A stretch of DNA of 55,534 bases, taken from NCBI GenBank assembly GCA_017510835.1, contig JAFWLZ010000002.1:1-55534 (forward strand), written 5' to 3'. The DNA is from Candidatus Saccharimonadota bacterium (GTDB lineage: Bacteria; Patescibacteriota; Saccharimonadia; Saccharimonadales; Saccharimonadaceae). The position numbers were made by a program, and so were the translations under genes. The notes under the pieces are model-generated. The model did no database searches and was not told the origin of the DNA. It worked only from the letters and a program-made list of their open reading frames with translations. Shown in pieces: positions 26,423-35,544 of this stretch (positions are counted from its first letter, which is position 1; each line of letters starts with the position of its first letter).

Positions 26423-27775
26423 TTAGTAAGGCAGTAGTGATTGATACCAGAGCTGAAGCTCTTCAAGTAGGAAAGAATCGGCGCCGGTCTCAGCTAACTC
26501 TTGGATGCGTTTAATATAATGATTCGTTTGTGATTTGATACGCTCGACGCGATATTTTTCCCATGCCTTATGTTCGTCCTCGGAAAGTGAATTCTCATAG
26601 TTTCGCGCCTTGTAATGTAACAGCAAATCTGGCAAGCGCGGATCGTCGAAATCCGGATGAAAATCTGCCAAGTCGTTAGCCGTCGCCCTCGAAACTGCGC
26701 GGCACTTGACACGATCTTGGTCATTCAAGAAGCCATCATAGAGCGCGCTCTCGGAATCTGGTGCGGGTGGAAATTCTGGGCGCTCTTCGTTTTCGCTCCG
26801 CATCCGTTCAATAAACTCCGGATGAGCAAGCAGACTCTTCAGGTTTTTATCGATAGTTTCTTTGTCGAGGCCGATCTTTTTCCAGCCATCGCCTTGCTCG
26901 AGCACGTCAAGTGGTGCCACGGCCGGGCAGTGATTATATTTCAATTCCTTTACGGTTGGATAGAATTTCGGCTCTTCTTGTCCAAGTAACTCATCAAGGT
27001 TTTGGCGCAAATCAAAAACCAACACATTGCCGTTCTTTGCCGGCGCAATTGGGAAAGCGACGGATGTTTTTTCGTGCGCGCTCGAATATTGTCCGCAGGA
27101 GTAAACGAACGGTGTCGGTTTTTCGAGATTTACAAGCTGCTGTACGGCTTTTTTGCTGCGCATTTTAAATAAGTAATTATATAATTGCGGCTGTTTATCG
27201 CGAATCAGTCGCGTCACGTCAATAAGTGCGTTTACATCCGCGAGCGCATCGTGGGCATTTTCGTGCGAAATACCATTTTCCTTTGTGATTAGTTCGAGTC
27301 GGTTCGTCGCCTTGCCTTCGGGTGTGACTGGCCAGTTGATCCCCTCTGGGCGCAAAGCACGTGTCATTCGGACGACGTCGAGCATATCCCAACGACTGCG
27401 CTCATCTTTCCATTGCCATTCATAAGGATCATAGAAATTTCGCCAGAAACAATGGCGCATATGTTCGTCGTCAAAACGAACCGAGTTGTAGCCGCAGGCG
27501 ATTGTGCCGGGTGTAAAAATCTCCTCCGTGACATATTTGCAAAATTCGGCTTCGGTAAGACCGTCGAGTTGGGTGCTTTGCGGCGTAATTCCGGTGACCA
27601 TAATTGCATCCGGGCTTGGTAGAGTGTCATTCGCAAGTTTTACGAGAATGTTTACTGGCTCGCCAATCGGCTCCAAATCTATTGTCGTGCGCCGGCCAGC
27701 AAACTGCATAATGCGATCTGTGCGCGGACTTAAGCCCGATGTTTCGAGATCATAAAAGAAAAACGTCTGCTCCAT
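26423..27775 (-). CDS. sbcB: Exodeoxyribonuclease I
   Basis: The protein has 450 residues. The N-terminal DEDDh exonuclease domain starts FFYDLETSGLSPRTDRIMQF (first Asp and Glu). It continues with GYNSVRFDDEHMRH and ends with ENAHDALADVNALIDV, giving the His and the last Asp. The SH3-like and C-terminal helical parts of ExoI follow (LVFDLRQNLDELLG, KYNHCPAVAPLDVL, RLPDLLLHYKARNY). Length and motifs match E. coli SbcB, a 3'-5' single-strand DNA exonuclease in recombination and mismatch repair. The -10 box TAGAAT (27782-27787) lies six bases before the ATG with no ribosome site, so the mRNA is probably leaderless. Confidence 0.93.
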   Translation of the reverse strand: MEQTFFFYDLETSGLSPRTDRIMQFAGRRTTIDLEPIGEPVNILVKLANDTLPSPDAIMVTGITPQSTQLDGLTEAEFCKYVTEEIFTPGTIACGYNSVRFDDEHMRHCFWRNFYDPYEWQWKDERSRWDMLDVVRMTRALRPEGINWPVTPEGKATNRLELITKENGISHENAHDALADVNALIDVTRLIRDKQPQLYNYLFKMRSKKAVQQLVNLEKPTPFVYSCGQYSSAHEKTSVAFPIAPAKNGNVLVFDLRQNLDELLGQEEPKFYPTVKELKYNHCPAVAPLDVLEQGDGWKKIGLDKETIDKNLKSLLAHPEFIERMRSENEERPEFPPAPDSESALYDGFLNDQDRVKCRAVSRATANDLADFHPDFDDPRLPDLLLHYKARNYENSLSEDEHKAWEKYRVERIKSQTNHYIKRIQELAETGADSFLLEELQLWYQSLLPY

Positions 27776-27795
27776 GCCACTATTCTAACAGATAC

Positions 27796-27824
27796 TTGAA
27801 AGATTATCTTGCTTATGCTATAAT
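27796..27824 (+). promoter_or_regulatory. Promoter of the MucBP surface protein gene
   Basis: TTGAAA (27796-27801), N17, TATAAT (27819-27824) preceded by TATGC. It gives a leader of about 30 bases before ATG 27860. It lies back to back with the exonuclease promoter. Confidence 0.75.
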
Positions 27825-27859
27825 TATCTCTATAAAAGTCAAAAGATAAACAAGAGAAA

Positions 27860-30097
27860 ATGAAAAAACGGTTCTGTCTGTCATCCCGTTCAATTATTTC
27901 AGCGAAGTTTTTTGTTGCTCTCGGAATCATTCTGTCTCTAATGGCATTTGCGATTATAGACGCCATTAAGCCAAGCGAAGCTGACGCCGCAGACCTCATA
28001 GTGAATCGCACTGGTGTTAACCAATTTGGCGCCGCTTCGGCCCAGCTGACTGCGACAGCTGCGCTTAATGCGGATACTTTTACTTCTGGTAATCAAAATA
28101 TTATTTTAAAAAGCACTTACAAATATACTGCCGCAGATGTCGCAAATGGCGTCATGATTGCTGACAAGGCTATGCATGATTATGTAACTTTTGCTGGCGT
28201 GCTGCAGGCGAATTCTACGTCGACCGGAGAAGCGGAAGTCTATGTTATGTATAACGGCGGCATTGCAGCGAATTCGTCAGTTACGATTAACGACGCTTTC
28301 AAGATGCGCTATCCTGGCAGAGTAGTCGATGCAGATAACAATACCTACGATTTGATGCTTTATTTTCGCAGCGTAAAAATAGAGAACCGTGCAAACCGCG
28401 CCATTACGAAGCCAGTCGGCTTATTTAATGGGCGTAGTCTCTCCGCTTGGACTTCGTTACAGGAAGCTGCAAACCAGCAAGAAATCAATAATCGCTCCAG
28501 CATTAACAGTTCGATTATCCGCAATCATGGCGTCGAAATGACAGTCGAAGCAAAAGTCGTGAATCCGGGCACCGAAACTCCGGTCTCGGGCAAGCTTATT
28601 CCGTTCCGCTGGACTGATCTTGATGTTTACGATTTTAACTCGAGTAATCGTCAAGACTGGACTGGCCCTTATGTTGAATCAATCATGTTAGCAAGCGGCA
28701 TCTACGGTAATACTTATGTCGAATCGAACACACTCTTGAATGTCATTGGCTCAACCTATGGCAATAATACTTGGTATCGCGCCACTGCATCTGACGATAA
28801 TACGGTTCGCTCCGGAGTCGGCTATCTTGCGAATAGCGCATCAAGTACTTTTGTTTGGCGCGGCCGCGACTGTGCGACTTCGATGGGCGCTCTGCAGACG
28901 AGTAAAGTCACGACTTCGACCTATGGTGACTATGCAAGTAAGGCGACGATTGATTCGTCTGATAATGCGGTCCTCTGGAAAGAGAATAAAACCGTCAATA
29001 TGTCCGCTATGAGCGGTTACTATATTGATGAGATAAAAGTAGACGGAACAATCGTTTATAGTGGCACCGACCAAACTAAAACGAGCCACCAGTATACGCT
29101 AAATAGTGTAACTACGAATCATACAGTTGCTGTTTCGGTGGCGCGAAAGACCGGCAGCACGACCATTCACCACTACATCGAAAATACTTCTTCGAAATTA
29201 TATGACGACACTATCGTAAATGGCTTTGCTGGCGATAGTTTCAATTGTGCAGATTATGTCCAGACTTCAAAAACTAAGTATGAAAACTCGTCGCTCCCGG
29301 CCGCAAGCGCCTGCGTAATTGGCGAAAATGGTTATTCGATAAATTATTATTACCGCAAAAAATCCGGCGTTATTCATGTTTTTTATATCGACCAAGACAA
29401 CGGTGCTCAACTCGGTACGCAAGACTTTTCTGGCGCTGTCGATAATACTGTTACGATTACTGCGCGCGGTTTTAGTCGCTATTTGCTCGTGACTGAGCCA
29501 GAAGAAGTAACCTTGACGTATACGGTCGACGAACAAAACGTAATATTTAATTACCGTAAACTTTGGCGAATTACGACGCGTTATGTGGATTATGATAATT
29601 CAGGTAATCCGATTGCGGAAGATAAAATTTCGGAGTCCTTTGCGGGCGAAGCGTATAGAAGTTCGCCAATCGAAATCGAGCAGTATAAACTATTCCAGGC
29701 TCCAGAAACGGATACTTATACTTTTGGTGGCGAGGATCAGGTGATAGTTTATTATTATCGCCCGCGGGCTACGATTAAAATTCGCTATATCGATATGGAC
29801 GGCAACGATATTCGTCCAGCGTATTTTGATAATGATGGTTTTGACGGTGATGCAGGTGTTTGCGAAGTTCTCGAATTTCCGGAATATGAATTAATCGAAG
29901 CGATTGATCCCACTGACTGTGTTTATCATTTGGACGGCAGGGAATTAAACGTGCGTTATCGCAAAAAGAAGCCTGCGCCAAAACCATCCGAAAACCCAAC
30001 AACGAGCGATACAAATCCACTGCCAAATATTGCGATTCTATCGTCGCTCGGACTAGTTACTGGCTTATTGCTCATGAAATTGCTAAAACGACGTTAA
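27860..30097 (+). CDS. MucBP-domain surface protein with a possible sortase sorting signal
   Basis: The protein has 745 residues. A signal-anchor helix at about 16-38 ends before AEAADLIVN-like mature sequence. A long Asn/Ser/Thr-rich region follows. From about residue 435 there are repeated MucBP-like units: TTIHHYIENTSSKLYDDTIV, GVIHVFYIDQDNGAQLGTQD, ITTRYVDYDNSGNPIAEDK and IKIRYIDMDGNDIRPAYF, each with a Y-x-x-x-x-D-N/D-G core. The C-terminus is PKPSENPTTSDTNPLPNI, then a hydrophobic helix, then KLLKRR. That layout is like an NPxTx-type cell-wall sorting signal. MucBP proteins bind mucins or host glycans, so an adhesin role is likely. The class B sortase at 50943 could be its partner; this is inference. 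Confidence 0.87.
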   Translation: MKKRFCLSSRSIISAKFFVALGIILSLMAFAIIDAIKPSEADAADLIVNRTGVNQFGAASAQLTATAALNADTFTSGNQNIILKSTYKYTAADVANGVMIADKAMHDYVTFAGVLQANSTSTGEAEVYVMYNGGIAANSSVTINDAFKMRYPGRVVDADNNTYDLMLYFRSVKIENRANRAITKPVGLFNGRSLSAWTSLQEAANQQEINNRSSINSSIIRNHGVEMTVEAKVVNPGTETPVSGKLIPFRWTDLDVYDFNSSNRQDWTGPYVESIMLASGIYGNTYVESNTLLNVIGSTYGNNTWYRATASDDNTVRSGVGYLANSASSTFVWRGRDCATSMGALQTSKVTTSTYGDYASKATIDSSDNAVLWKENKTVNMSAMSGYYIDEIKVDGTIVYSGTDQTKTSHQYTLNSVTTNHTVAVSVARKTGSTTIHHYIENTSSKLYDDTIVNGFAGDSFNCADYVQTSKTKYENSSLPAASACVIGENGYSINYYYRKKSGVIHVFYIDQDNGAQLGTQDFSGAVDNTVTITARGFSRYLLVTEPEEVTLTYTVDEQNVIFNYRKLWRITTRYVDYDNSGNPIAEDKISESFAGEAYRSSPIEIEQYKLFQAPETDTYTFGGEDQVIVYYYRPRATIKIRYIDMDGNDIRPAYFDNDGFDGDAGVCEVLEFPEYELIEAIDPTDCVYHLDGRELNVRYRKKKPAPKPSENPTTSDTNPLPNIAILSSLGLVTGLLLMKLLKRR

Positions 30098-30147
30098 AAT
30101 TAATGCTTAAGATTTTAATCTATCTGCAAACTCTATATAATTAAAGT

Positions 30148-31998
30148 ATGCATAAGTTGGTAGGTATTAATTCACTTCGTTTTTTTGCGATAATCTTTAT
30201 CGTCGCCTACCATCTATTTCGTGAATTTATGCCAGGTGGATTCCTAGCGGTTGAAATCTTTTTCTGTTTGTCCGGTTTTCTTATCGCGTCAAAATTTATC
30301 AATCAAATCGACGCAAATCGCGAAGTGAAATATTGGGGGTTCATCAAGTCGCGTCTTAAAAGACTCTACCCGACTTTGCTTGTGGTGGTTATTTTTTCGC
30401 TTGCGCTCGGTATTTTTGTGGCACCGGATGTTTTGACTGGCGCTCGCCATAACACTTTTACGGCGCTGACGTTTACGACGAATATTTCGGAAATTATTGC
30501 AGGCGGGAATTACGAAAATACTTACTTGCCAAATATTTTTGAGCATACTTGGTTCTTAGCTTTGCTATTCCAGTTCTATTTGTTGCTGCCGCTCGTGCTG
30601 AAATTGCATCTAAAAATCTTCAATAAAAAACGTGACGCAATCAAATTCTTTGGAATTACTTTACTCGCGCTCGGTATCGCTTCGATGGTCTTAATGGCTT
30701 GCTACGGCGGTCTTTTTGAGATGCAAAATCGCGCCTACTTCGCGCTCGATTCGCATATGGCCGCTTTCTGTATCGGCGGCGCTTTTGCGGTCTTCAAATT
30801 CTTTGTTCCGCGCACGCCGCGCACAGTCAAAGGAATTCCGATGGCTGGCTTGCTGCTCAGTGCTGTCGCGATGGTCGTTCTTGCGTTGAAGGTTGAGTAT
30901 AATAGCGCCTTTGCCTTCATTTTCGCTTTGCCATTCATGACTTTCCTGACAATTGTAATGTTGGCCTGTATTATTAAACTGCAACGCAATATTCGCGAGC
31001 GTCGCAAGACGCGTAATGTCGTGCGCGTATTAGAAGGGCTAGGCAATCTAAGTTTTGGCGTATATCTTTTCCACTGGCCACTTTATATTTTGCTTCCACA
31101 TTTACTCCCGTCCGATACAGCGCGCTGGGGTTATGCGCTAATAAACATCCTAATTAGTTTTGCATTGTCGTCAGTACTATATGAAGTGCTACGTATCAAA
31201 GATCTATGGCAGAAAATCCGCAAATCTCGTCGCGTCATTAAGATTAGCGACGCGACGGCTGCTGCTTGTATTATCGCTGCGGCGACAGTTACGCTCGTTC
31301 GTGCACCGCAAGCATCAAGCATCGCTGAGCAACTAAGCCAGGAAGAGTCGCATAGCAGTAGCACGGAACTTATTTCGAACGCCTCGGCAAATTCTGATTT
31401 TATCAATGCTTCGAGGCTGCTCGATGATACAGTCAAAATTCTAAATACCGAATTATCGCTCGCGCAAAATGCCGAAACTTTGCCAGCTCCAGGCGGTTCT
31501 TTGGCGGCGTCAAATGCGAACGAAGCAAAAGTTCTTGTTATTGGCGATTCGGTTACGCTCGGCGCAAAGCAATCCATCGAGGCGACAATCGCGAAATCGT
31601 TTGTCGATGCAAAAGAAAACCGCGGCATCGAAGCGGCAACCGGTATTCTTTCCGGCTACTCCGCTTCTGGTAAACTTCCGGGCACGATCGTGATTAGTCT
31701 CGCGACTAACCAGCGCACGATTACTGATGCGATTTTGCAGGATATCGTAAATGTAGCCGGTACCGGACATAAGTTTATTCTCGTCACTGCCTATGCCGGA
31801 CCGTTGCAACCGCGTGAAGAGCAAAATACCGCACTGAAAGCATTTGCGAATAAGCATGATAATGTCTATATTGCCGACTGGTGGGAAGTATCGCACGATA
31901 ACTGGTCGCTGATGTATGCTGATCATATTCATCTTAATCCGGCTGGACGTGCTGCCTACGCGAATTTGGTTAGTAATGTAATAAAGGGGATGCGATGA
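30148..31998 (+). CDS. OatA-like membrane O-acetyltransferase with SGNH domain
   Basis: The protein has 616 residues. The acyltransferase-3 domain (about 1-390, some ten or eleven helices) starts GINSLRFFAIIFIVAYHLF and has FFCLSGFLIASKF, RLKRLYPTLL and EHTWFLALLFQFYLLLPL. An extracytoplasmic SGNH hydrolase-fold domain follows (about 450-616) with VLVIGDSVTLGAK (Ser) and ADHIHLNPAGRAAY (Asp and His). This two-domain plan is that of OatA, which O-acetylates peptidoglycan muramic acid and gives lysozyme resistance. Other acceptors such as exopolysaccharide are possible. TATAAT ends six bases before the ATG, so the mRNA is probably leaderless. It overlaps the next gene by four bases. Confidence 0.9.
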   Translation: MHKLVGINSLRFFAIIFIVAYHLFREFMPGGFLAVEIFFCLSGFLIASKFINQIDANREVKYWGFIKSRLKRLYPTLLVVVIFSLALGIFVAPDVLTGARHNTFTALTFTTNISEIIAGGNYENTYLPNIFEHTWFLALLFQFYLLLPLVLKLHLKIFNKKRDAIKFFGITLLALGIASMVLMACYGGLFEMQNRAYFALDSHMAAFCIGGAFAVFKFFVPRTPRTVKGIPMAGLLLSAVAMVVLALKVEYNSAFAFIFALPFMTFLTIVMLACIIKLQRNIRERRKTRNVVRVLEGLGNLSFGVYLFHWPLYILLPHLLPSDTARWGYALINILISFALSSVLYEVLRIKDLWQKIRKSRRVIKISDATAAACIIAAATVTLVRAPQASSIAEQLSQEESHSSSTELISNASANSDFINASRLLDDTVKILNTELSLAQNAETLPAPGGSLAASNANEAKVLVIGDSVTLGAKQSIEATIAKSFVDAKENRGIEAATGILSGYSASGKLPGTIVISLATNQRTITDAILQDIVNVAGTGHKFILVTAYAGPLQPREEQNTALKAFANKHDNVYIADWWEVSHDNWSLMYADHIHLNPAGRAAYANLVSNVIKGMR

Positions 31999-32768
31999 GT
32001 AAGGTTCGTAGAAAAATCCGCAAGCTAAACCGCGAATCGACGCGCAGCGGGAAGCGTACTGAAATTCGCCGCCGAAATTTTGCTATTTTATTATTTATTC
32101 TAGTTCTAGCTTTCTGTGCGGGCGAGATGATTGCGGTCTTTACGGCGAAGAATCATCACGATTATCTTCAAGCGCAAAAAAGCTCCGAAGAATTGTCGGT
32201 CGAATTAAGTCTCATTTCGTCAGCCCTGAAATCTGGCAACAAGACTCTTTACGATAATTCGATTTCTCGCTTCCAAACGACCTTGCAGAGTTTCATAGAT
32301 AACGATTACGTTCGCGCACATAAGGTCGAGCTTTCTTCAAAGCTTCGCGACTATAATAAGACCTTGAACGATAATAGTGAAAACATTAATGAACTACTCG
32401 AGCTCGACGCCGCGTTGGATAGTCTATCGCTTGAACTCGACGAAATCGAGACAGATAAATTGAACGCCGTGTCGTTTTATCGGGTCCAACAGTCGTTCCA
32501 GCGCCTAAGTGATACGCTCGGAAATCTTAAGACTGAAGAATATAAAGAATTACGCGACCGCATCGACTCCTTCGCGCGCAAAATCGCTGAACTCGCAAAG
32601 AACTCTGCCGTGTGTGTTTCGGTCTGTCCGCGAGAAAGTTTTGTCGGCAAGCAAAAACAGCTCGAGAATTATCACAAAGAATATGCTGAGGATTTCAAAA
32701 CACTTGGCAGTTCAGTGTCGGAGAAATATAATCCTAGCGCGCTAATCATCGAACTCGGGCAAATCTAA
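31995..32768 (+). CDS. Membrane-anchored coiled-coil protein
   Basis: The protein has 257 residues. Residues 1-28 are very basic (VRRKIRKLNRESTRSGKRTE), residues 29-51 form one membrane helix, and the rest is a helical, heptad-like extracytoplasmic part rich in L, E, S and K. A CVSVC pair near residue 203 may form a disulfide. The ATGA overlap with the O-acetyltransferase gene suggests coupled translation and a linked envelope role. I recognise no family. Confidence 0.75.
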   Translation: MSKVRRKIRKLNRESTRSGKRTEIRRRNFAILLFILVLAFCAGEMIAVFTAKNHHDYLQAQKSSEELSVELSLISSALKSGNKTLYDNSISRFQTTLQSFIDNDYVRAHKVELSSKLRDYNKTLNDNSENINELLELDAALDSLSLELDEIETDKLNAVSFYRVQQSFQRLSDTLGNLKTEEYKELRDRIDSFARKIAELAKNSAVCVSVCPRESFVGKQKQLENYHKEYAEDFKTLGSSVSEKYNPSALIIELGQI

Positions 32769-32785
32769 CATGGTAAAATATTCTT

Positions 32786-33556
32786 ATGTATAAAGTTATT
32801 TTCCCTGAAGCAAATAATGAATATGTAAAAGAGGCTGCCACGCGTCTTAGCGAGATCTGTGAGCCGGTCTTAGTGGAGGCGGACTTACAAACTGCTGCCG
32901 CGAAAGTCCATGATGGCGAAGCAGACGCAATGGTCGCTGGTATCGATTATTCGACGCGTGATGTAATTCTTGCGACGCGCGACACAATTGGTGTTGCGGA
33001 AGGGAAGAAAACTTTTTCGAGCCTCTTTGTCGCGAAGTTTCCAGATGGTCGTCGCATTATCTTATCTGACGGCGCTACCTGCAAAAATCCAACTGCTGAG
33101 CAACTTGCGGATATTATTGAGCTTACCAATGATGCCGCGGCGAAGATTCTTGACGATACGCCGCGCGTTGCGATTCTGAGTTTTTCGACCTTTGGCTCTG
33201 GCGGAAAAGATCCTTCGATGGATAAGACTGCCGAGGCGATTAAATTAATTCGCGACCATCGCTCGGATATTCTTGTTGATGGGGAAATGCAACTTGATGC
33301 TGCCGTTAATTCTCGTGTTGGCGAGAAGAAGGCTGCTGCTCATGGCGGTTCAGAAGTTGCTGGCCGTGCCAACGTTTTGATTACTCCGGATATTAATTCT
33401 GGCAACATTCTCTATAAATCGCTCGAGCAATTCGCTGGTGCAACTGTCGCAGGCCCGATTTTACTTGGCTTCGCAAAACCAGTTTCCGATCTCTCGCGCG
33501 GCTCTACAGTCGAGGATATTATTCTTACGACCGAATCGCTTCTAAAACTTGTCTAG
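32786..33556 (+). CDS. pta: Phosphate acetyltransferase, short form
   Basis: The protein has 256 residues. It carries the PTA/PTB fold markers VIFPEANNEYVKEAA, MVAGIDYSTRDVILATRDTI, SSLFVAKFPDGRRIILSDGA, ILSFSTFGSGGKDPS, LVDGEMQLDAAV and NVLITPDINSGNILYKSLEQ. Standard enzymes have about 320-330 residues, so this form appears trimmed, mostly in the N-terminal half. It interconverts acetyl-CoA and acetyl-phosphate and links to the acetate kinase and phosphoketolase genes elsewhere in the window. TAAAAT ends six bases before the ATG, so the mRNA is probably leaderless. Confidence 0.92.
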   Translation: MYKVIFPEANNEYVKEAATRLSEICEPVLVEADLQTAAAKVHDGEADAMVAGIDYSTRDVILATRDTIGVAEGKKTFSSLFVAKFPDGRRIILSDGATCKNPTAEQLADIIELTNDAAAKILDDTPRVAILSFSTFGSGGKDPSMDKTAEAIKLIRDHRSDILVDGEMQLDAAVNSRVGEKKAAAHGGSEVAGRANVLITPDINSGNILYKSLEQFAGATVAGPILLGFAKPVSDLSRGSTVEDIILTTESLLKLV

Positions 33557-33559
33557 ACC

Positions 33560-33588
33560 TTGACAATTCACTAGTGATGAGTTAAAAT
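33560..33588 (+). promoter_or_regulatory. Consensus promoter of the SipW-type surface protein gene
   Basis: TTGACA (33560-33565), N17, TAAAAT (33583-33588). A leader of about 36 bases ends with AGGTC before ATG 33631. Confidence 0.85.
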
Positions 33589-33630
33589 AACCACAAGCTC
33601 TATATCAATAAAAACAAAAACAGGTCAAAA

Positions 33631-35505
33631 ATGAAAAAGAAAATAAATATCAAGAGCAAGAAAACGCTGGTTTTTGCGTTGCCGGCGCTATTTTTGCTTT
33701 CGTTCGGCGTTTCGCTCGCCGTCAGTCATGATCGCGCTACTATGGCAAATAACTTTAAACTTGGCGGAGCATATGAGACGCTATTCGTGGAGACCTTCGA
33801 CTCTCCCCAAAATTGGATTACTTGCGAAACTATCGACAAGTCTCTCGTGGTAACGAATGATACTGATTCTTCTGGTTCAATTTCAGTCCGTCTAAAGCTT
33901 GAGGAACAGTGGATTGCGGCTGATGGTACGACGGTGCTTCCGCTTGTTTCTGCTGCTTCTGGCCTCACGATGGCACAGATTGACTTTACGCCTAATTCTG
34001 GCTGGACAAAGCAGGGTGTCTATTATTACTACGATTCTGACCTGGCAAAAAATGCGACGACCAGTTCGCTTATTACTGGCGTAACGCTCAACTGTAACGC
34101 AAATATCGACAGTGTTGCTGGCGCCGACAGCGCATATGGCGATGCGACCTATCACTTGAAGATTACTGCGCAGGCGATTAATGCGGAGAGTAAGAGTGAG
34201 TGGGATAAAGAGTTCGCTAATATGATAGCGAAAAAGGCGAATCCAGATTCAAACATTGACTTTACGCAAGCAGCTAACATTGCAACTGGCAACGGTAATG
34301 GCGTAAATCGCGCGATTGAAAACGGACAGGATGTCTATTACTTCCGTGGCGAGGTATATGATAATAACGTCATCTGGGCGGATAAGTGCTGGAAGATGGT
34401 AAGAACTACTGCTACTGGCGGCACAAAAATGATCTACAATGGCGAACCAACCGACGTTGTAGTTGATGGCGAAACTGTCAAGCAATGTAATGCTACTGGC
34501 GCAGATAGCCAGATAACTGTCAATATAAATGGCACTGATACGAATACATTTAAATTTAATAACGATAGCAACTCTCCAGCCGATGTCGGCTATATGTACG
34601 GTACTCGTATAGAGGTAAGCGCTCTCTCTGCCGGATCCACCTCTTTTGTATTCAGTAATAACGTAAGTCGTAGTGACAATACTTATACTCTTGATACTTC
34701 GCCCGGCCAATCCATCGCTGGTACCTGGGAAGCCGAGCGCACTAATGCCGCAGTTAAATATCACTACTTCTGCACTGACGGTGCAAGCGTCTGTGACAAT
34801 ACTAAGATTGGCTACATTCACGACTTTAACGGCAGCTATATCTACTATCTAAAGGTAGATGGCTACAATAACATTGAAGATATGAAGACGGCTATGTTCA
34901 CTAATACTACCGATTCTAATGCCAAGACAATGATAGAAACCTGGTTCGAGCAACAAAACCTCGATGGCCATATCGCCAACACGAAGAATTATGAAGACGA
35001 TCTTGAAGATACGGTATTCTGCAACGATCGCAGCTACTACTCTGGTGCTCTCAAAGGTAAAGATAGTGATGCTACTCCAAGAGGAATTACAGGACATAGC
35101 AACCACGGCGCCTATATTCGTAATGTAGAAATGAATGCTCAAAGCAACCACGAGCCAAGCCTAGACTGTATAAATTCAAACGATGCCTTCACGAAAGACA
35201 GCGCTAATGGCAACGGTAAACTCGACCACAAAATAGGCCTTATTACTGCCGATGAGCTCACTATGGCAGGCAATAGCTATAGTTATTTTGACTCCAATGC
35301 TTACCTTTATACCGGTCAGAGTACGTGGTCGGCTTCGCCGAGTCGCTTCGGTGAGCGCGCGGTCGAGTTCTACTGGTATTCGGATCTGCTCCACTTTCCC
35401 GTTGACGACGACGCGTACGGCTTGCGCCCCCTCGTTTCGCTAAAAGCCGGCACTAAATGTGCTAGCGGTACCGGCACTACTGCCGATCCATACATCGTCG
35501 AGTAA
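33631..35505 (+). CDS. Exported surface protein with SipW/TasA-type N-terminus
   Basis: The protein has 624 residues. Residues 1-32 form a basic tail and hydrophobic helix ending in VSLAVSHDRAT, and the following region to about 180 (NNFKLGGAYETLFVETFDSP, then SISVRLKLEEQWIAADG) parallels the start of the giant protein at 7804. This is the plan of CalY/TasA/BsaA proteins. From about residue 205 it has ENGQDVYYFRGEVYDNNVIW, ADKCWKMVRTTATGGTKMIY and a C-terminal GLRPLVSLKAGTKCASGTGT ending, a module common in surface proteins of Firmicutes. It may be a matrix or adhesion protein. There is no C-terminal anchor. A bidirectional terminator follows. Confidence 0.85.
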   Translation: MKKKINIKSKKTLVFALPALFLLSFGVSLAVSHDRATMANNFKLGGAYETLFVETFDSPQNWITCETIDKSLVVTNDTDSSGSISVRLKLEEQWIAADGTTVLPLVSAASGLTMAQIDFTPNSGWTKQGVYYYYDSDLAKNATTSSLITGVTLNCNANIDSVAGADSAYGDATYHLKITAQAINAESKSEWDKEFANMIAKKANPDSNIDFTQAANIATGNGNGVNRAIENGQDVYYFRGEVYDNNVIWADKCWKMVRTTATGGTKMIYNGEPTDVVVDGETVKQCNATGADSQITVNINGTDTNTFKFNNDSNSPADVGYMYGTRIEVSALSAGSTSFVFSNNVSRSDNTYTLDTSPGQSIAGTWEAERTNAAVKYHYFCTDGASVCDNTKIGYIHDFNGSYIYYLKVDGYNNIEDMKTAMFTNTTDSNAKTMIETWFEQQNLDGHIANTKNYEDDLEDTVFCNDRSYYSGALKGKDSDATPRGITGHSNHGAYIRNVEMNAQSNHEPSLDCINSNDAFTKDSANGNGKLDHKIGLITADELTMAGNSYSYFDSNAYLYTGQSTWSASPSRFGERAVEFYWYSDLLHFPVDDDAYGLRPLVSLKAGTKCASGTGTTADPYIVE

Positions 35506-35512
35506 TCTAATA

Positions 35513-35544
35513 AAAAAATAAGCCCCACGAAGGGCTTATTTTTT
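35513..35544. terminator. Bidirectional terminator between convergent genes
   Basis: AAAAAATAAGCCC (35513-35525) pairs with GGGCTTATTTTTT (35532-35544). It serves the plus-strand surface protein and the minus-strand GH57 gene, whose stop codon lies inside it at 35536. Confidence 0.92.
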
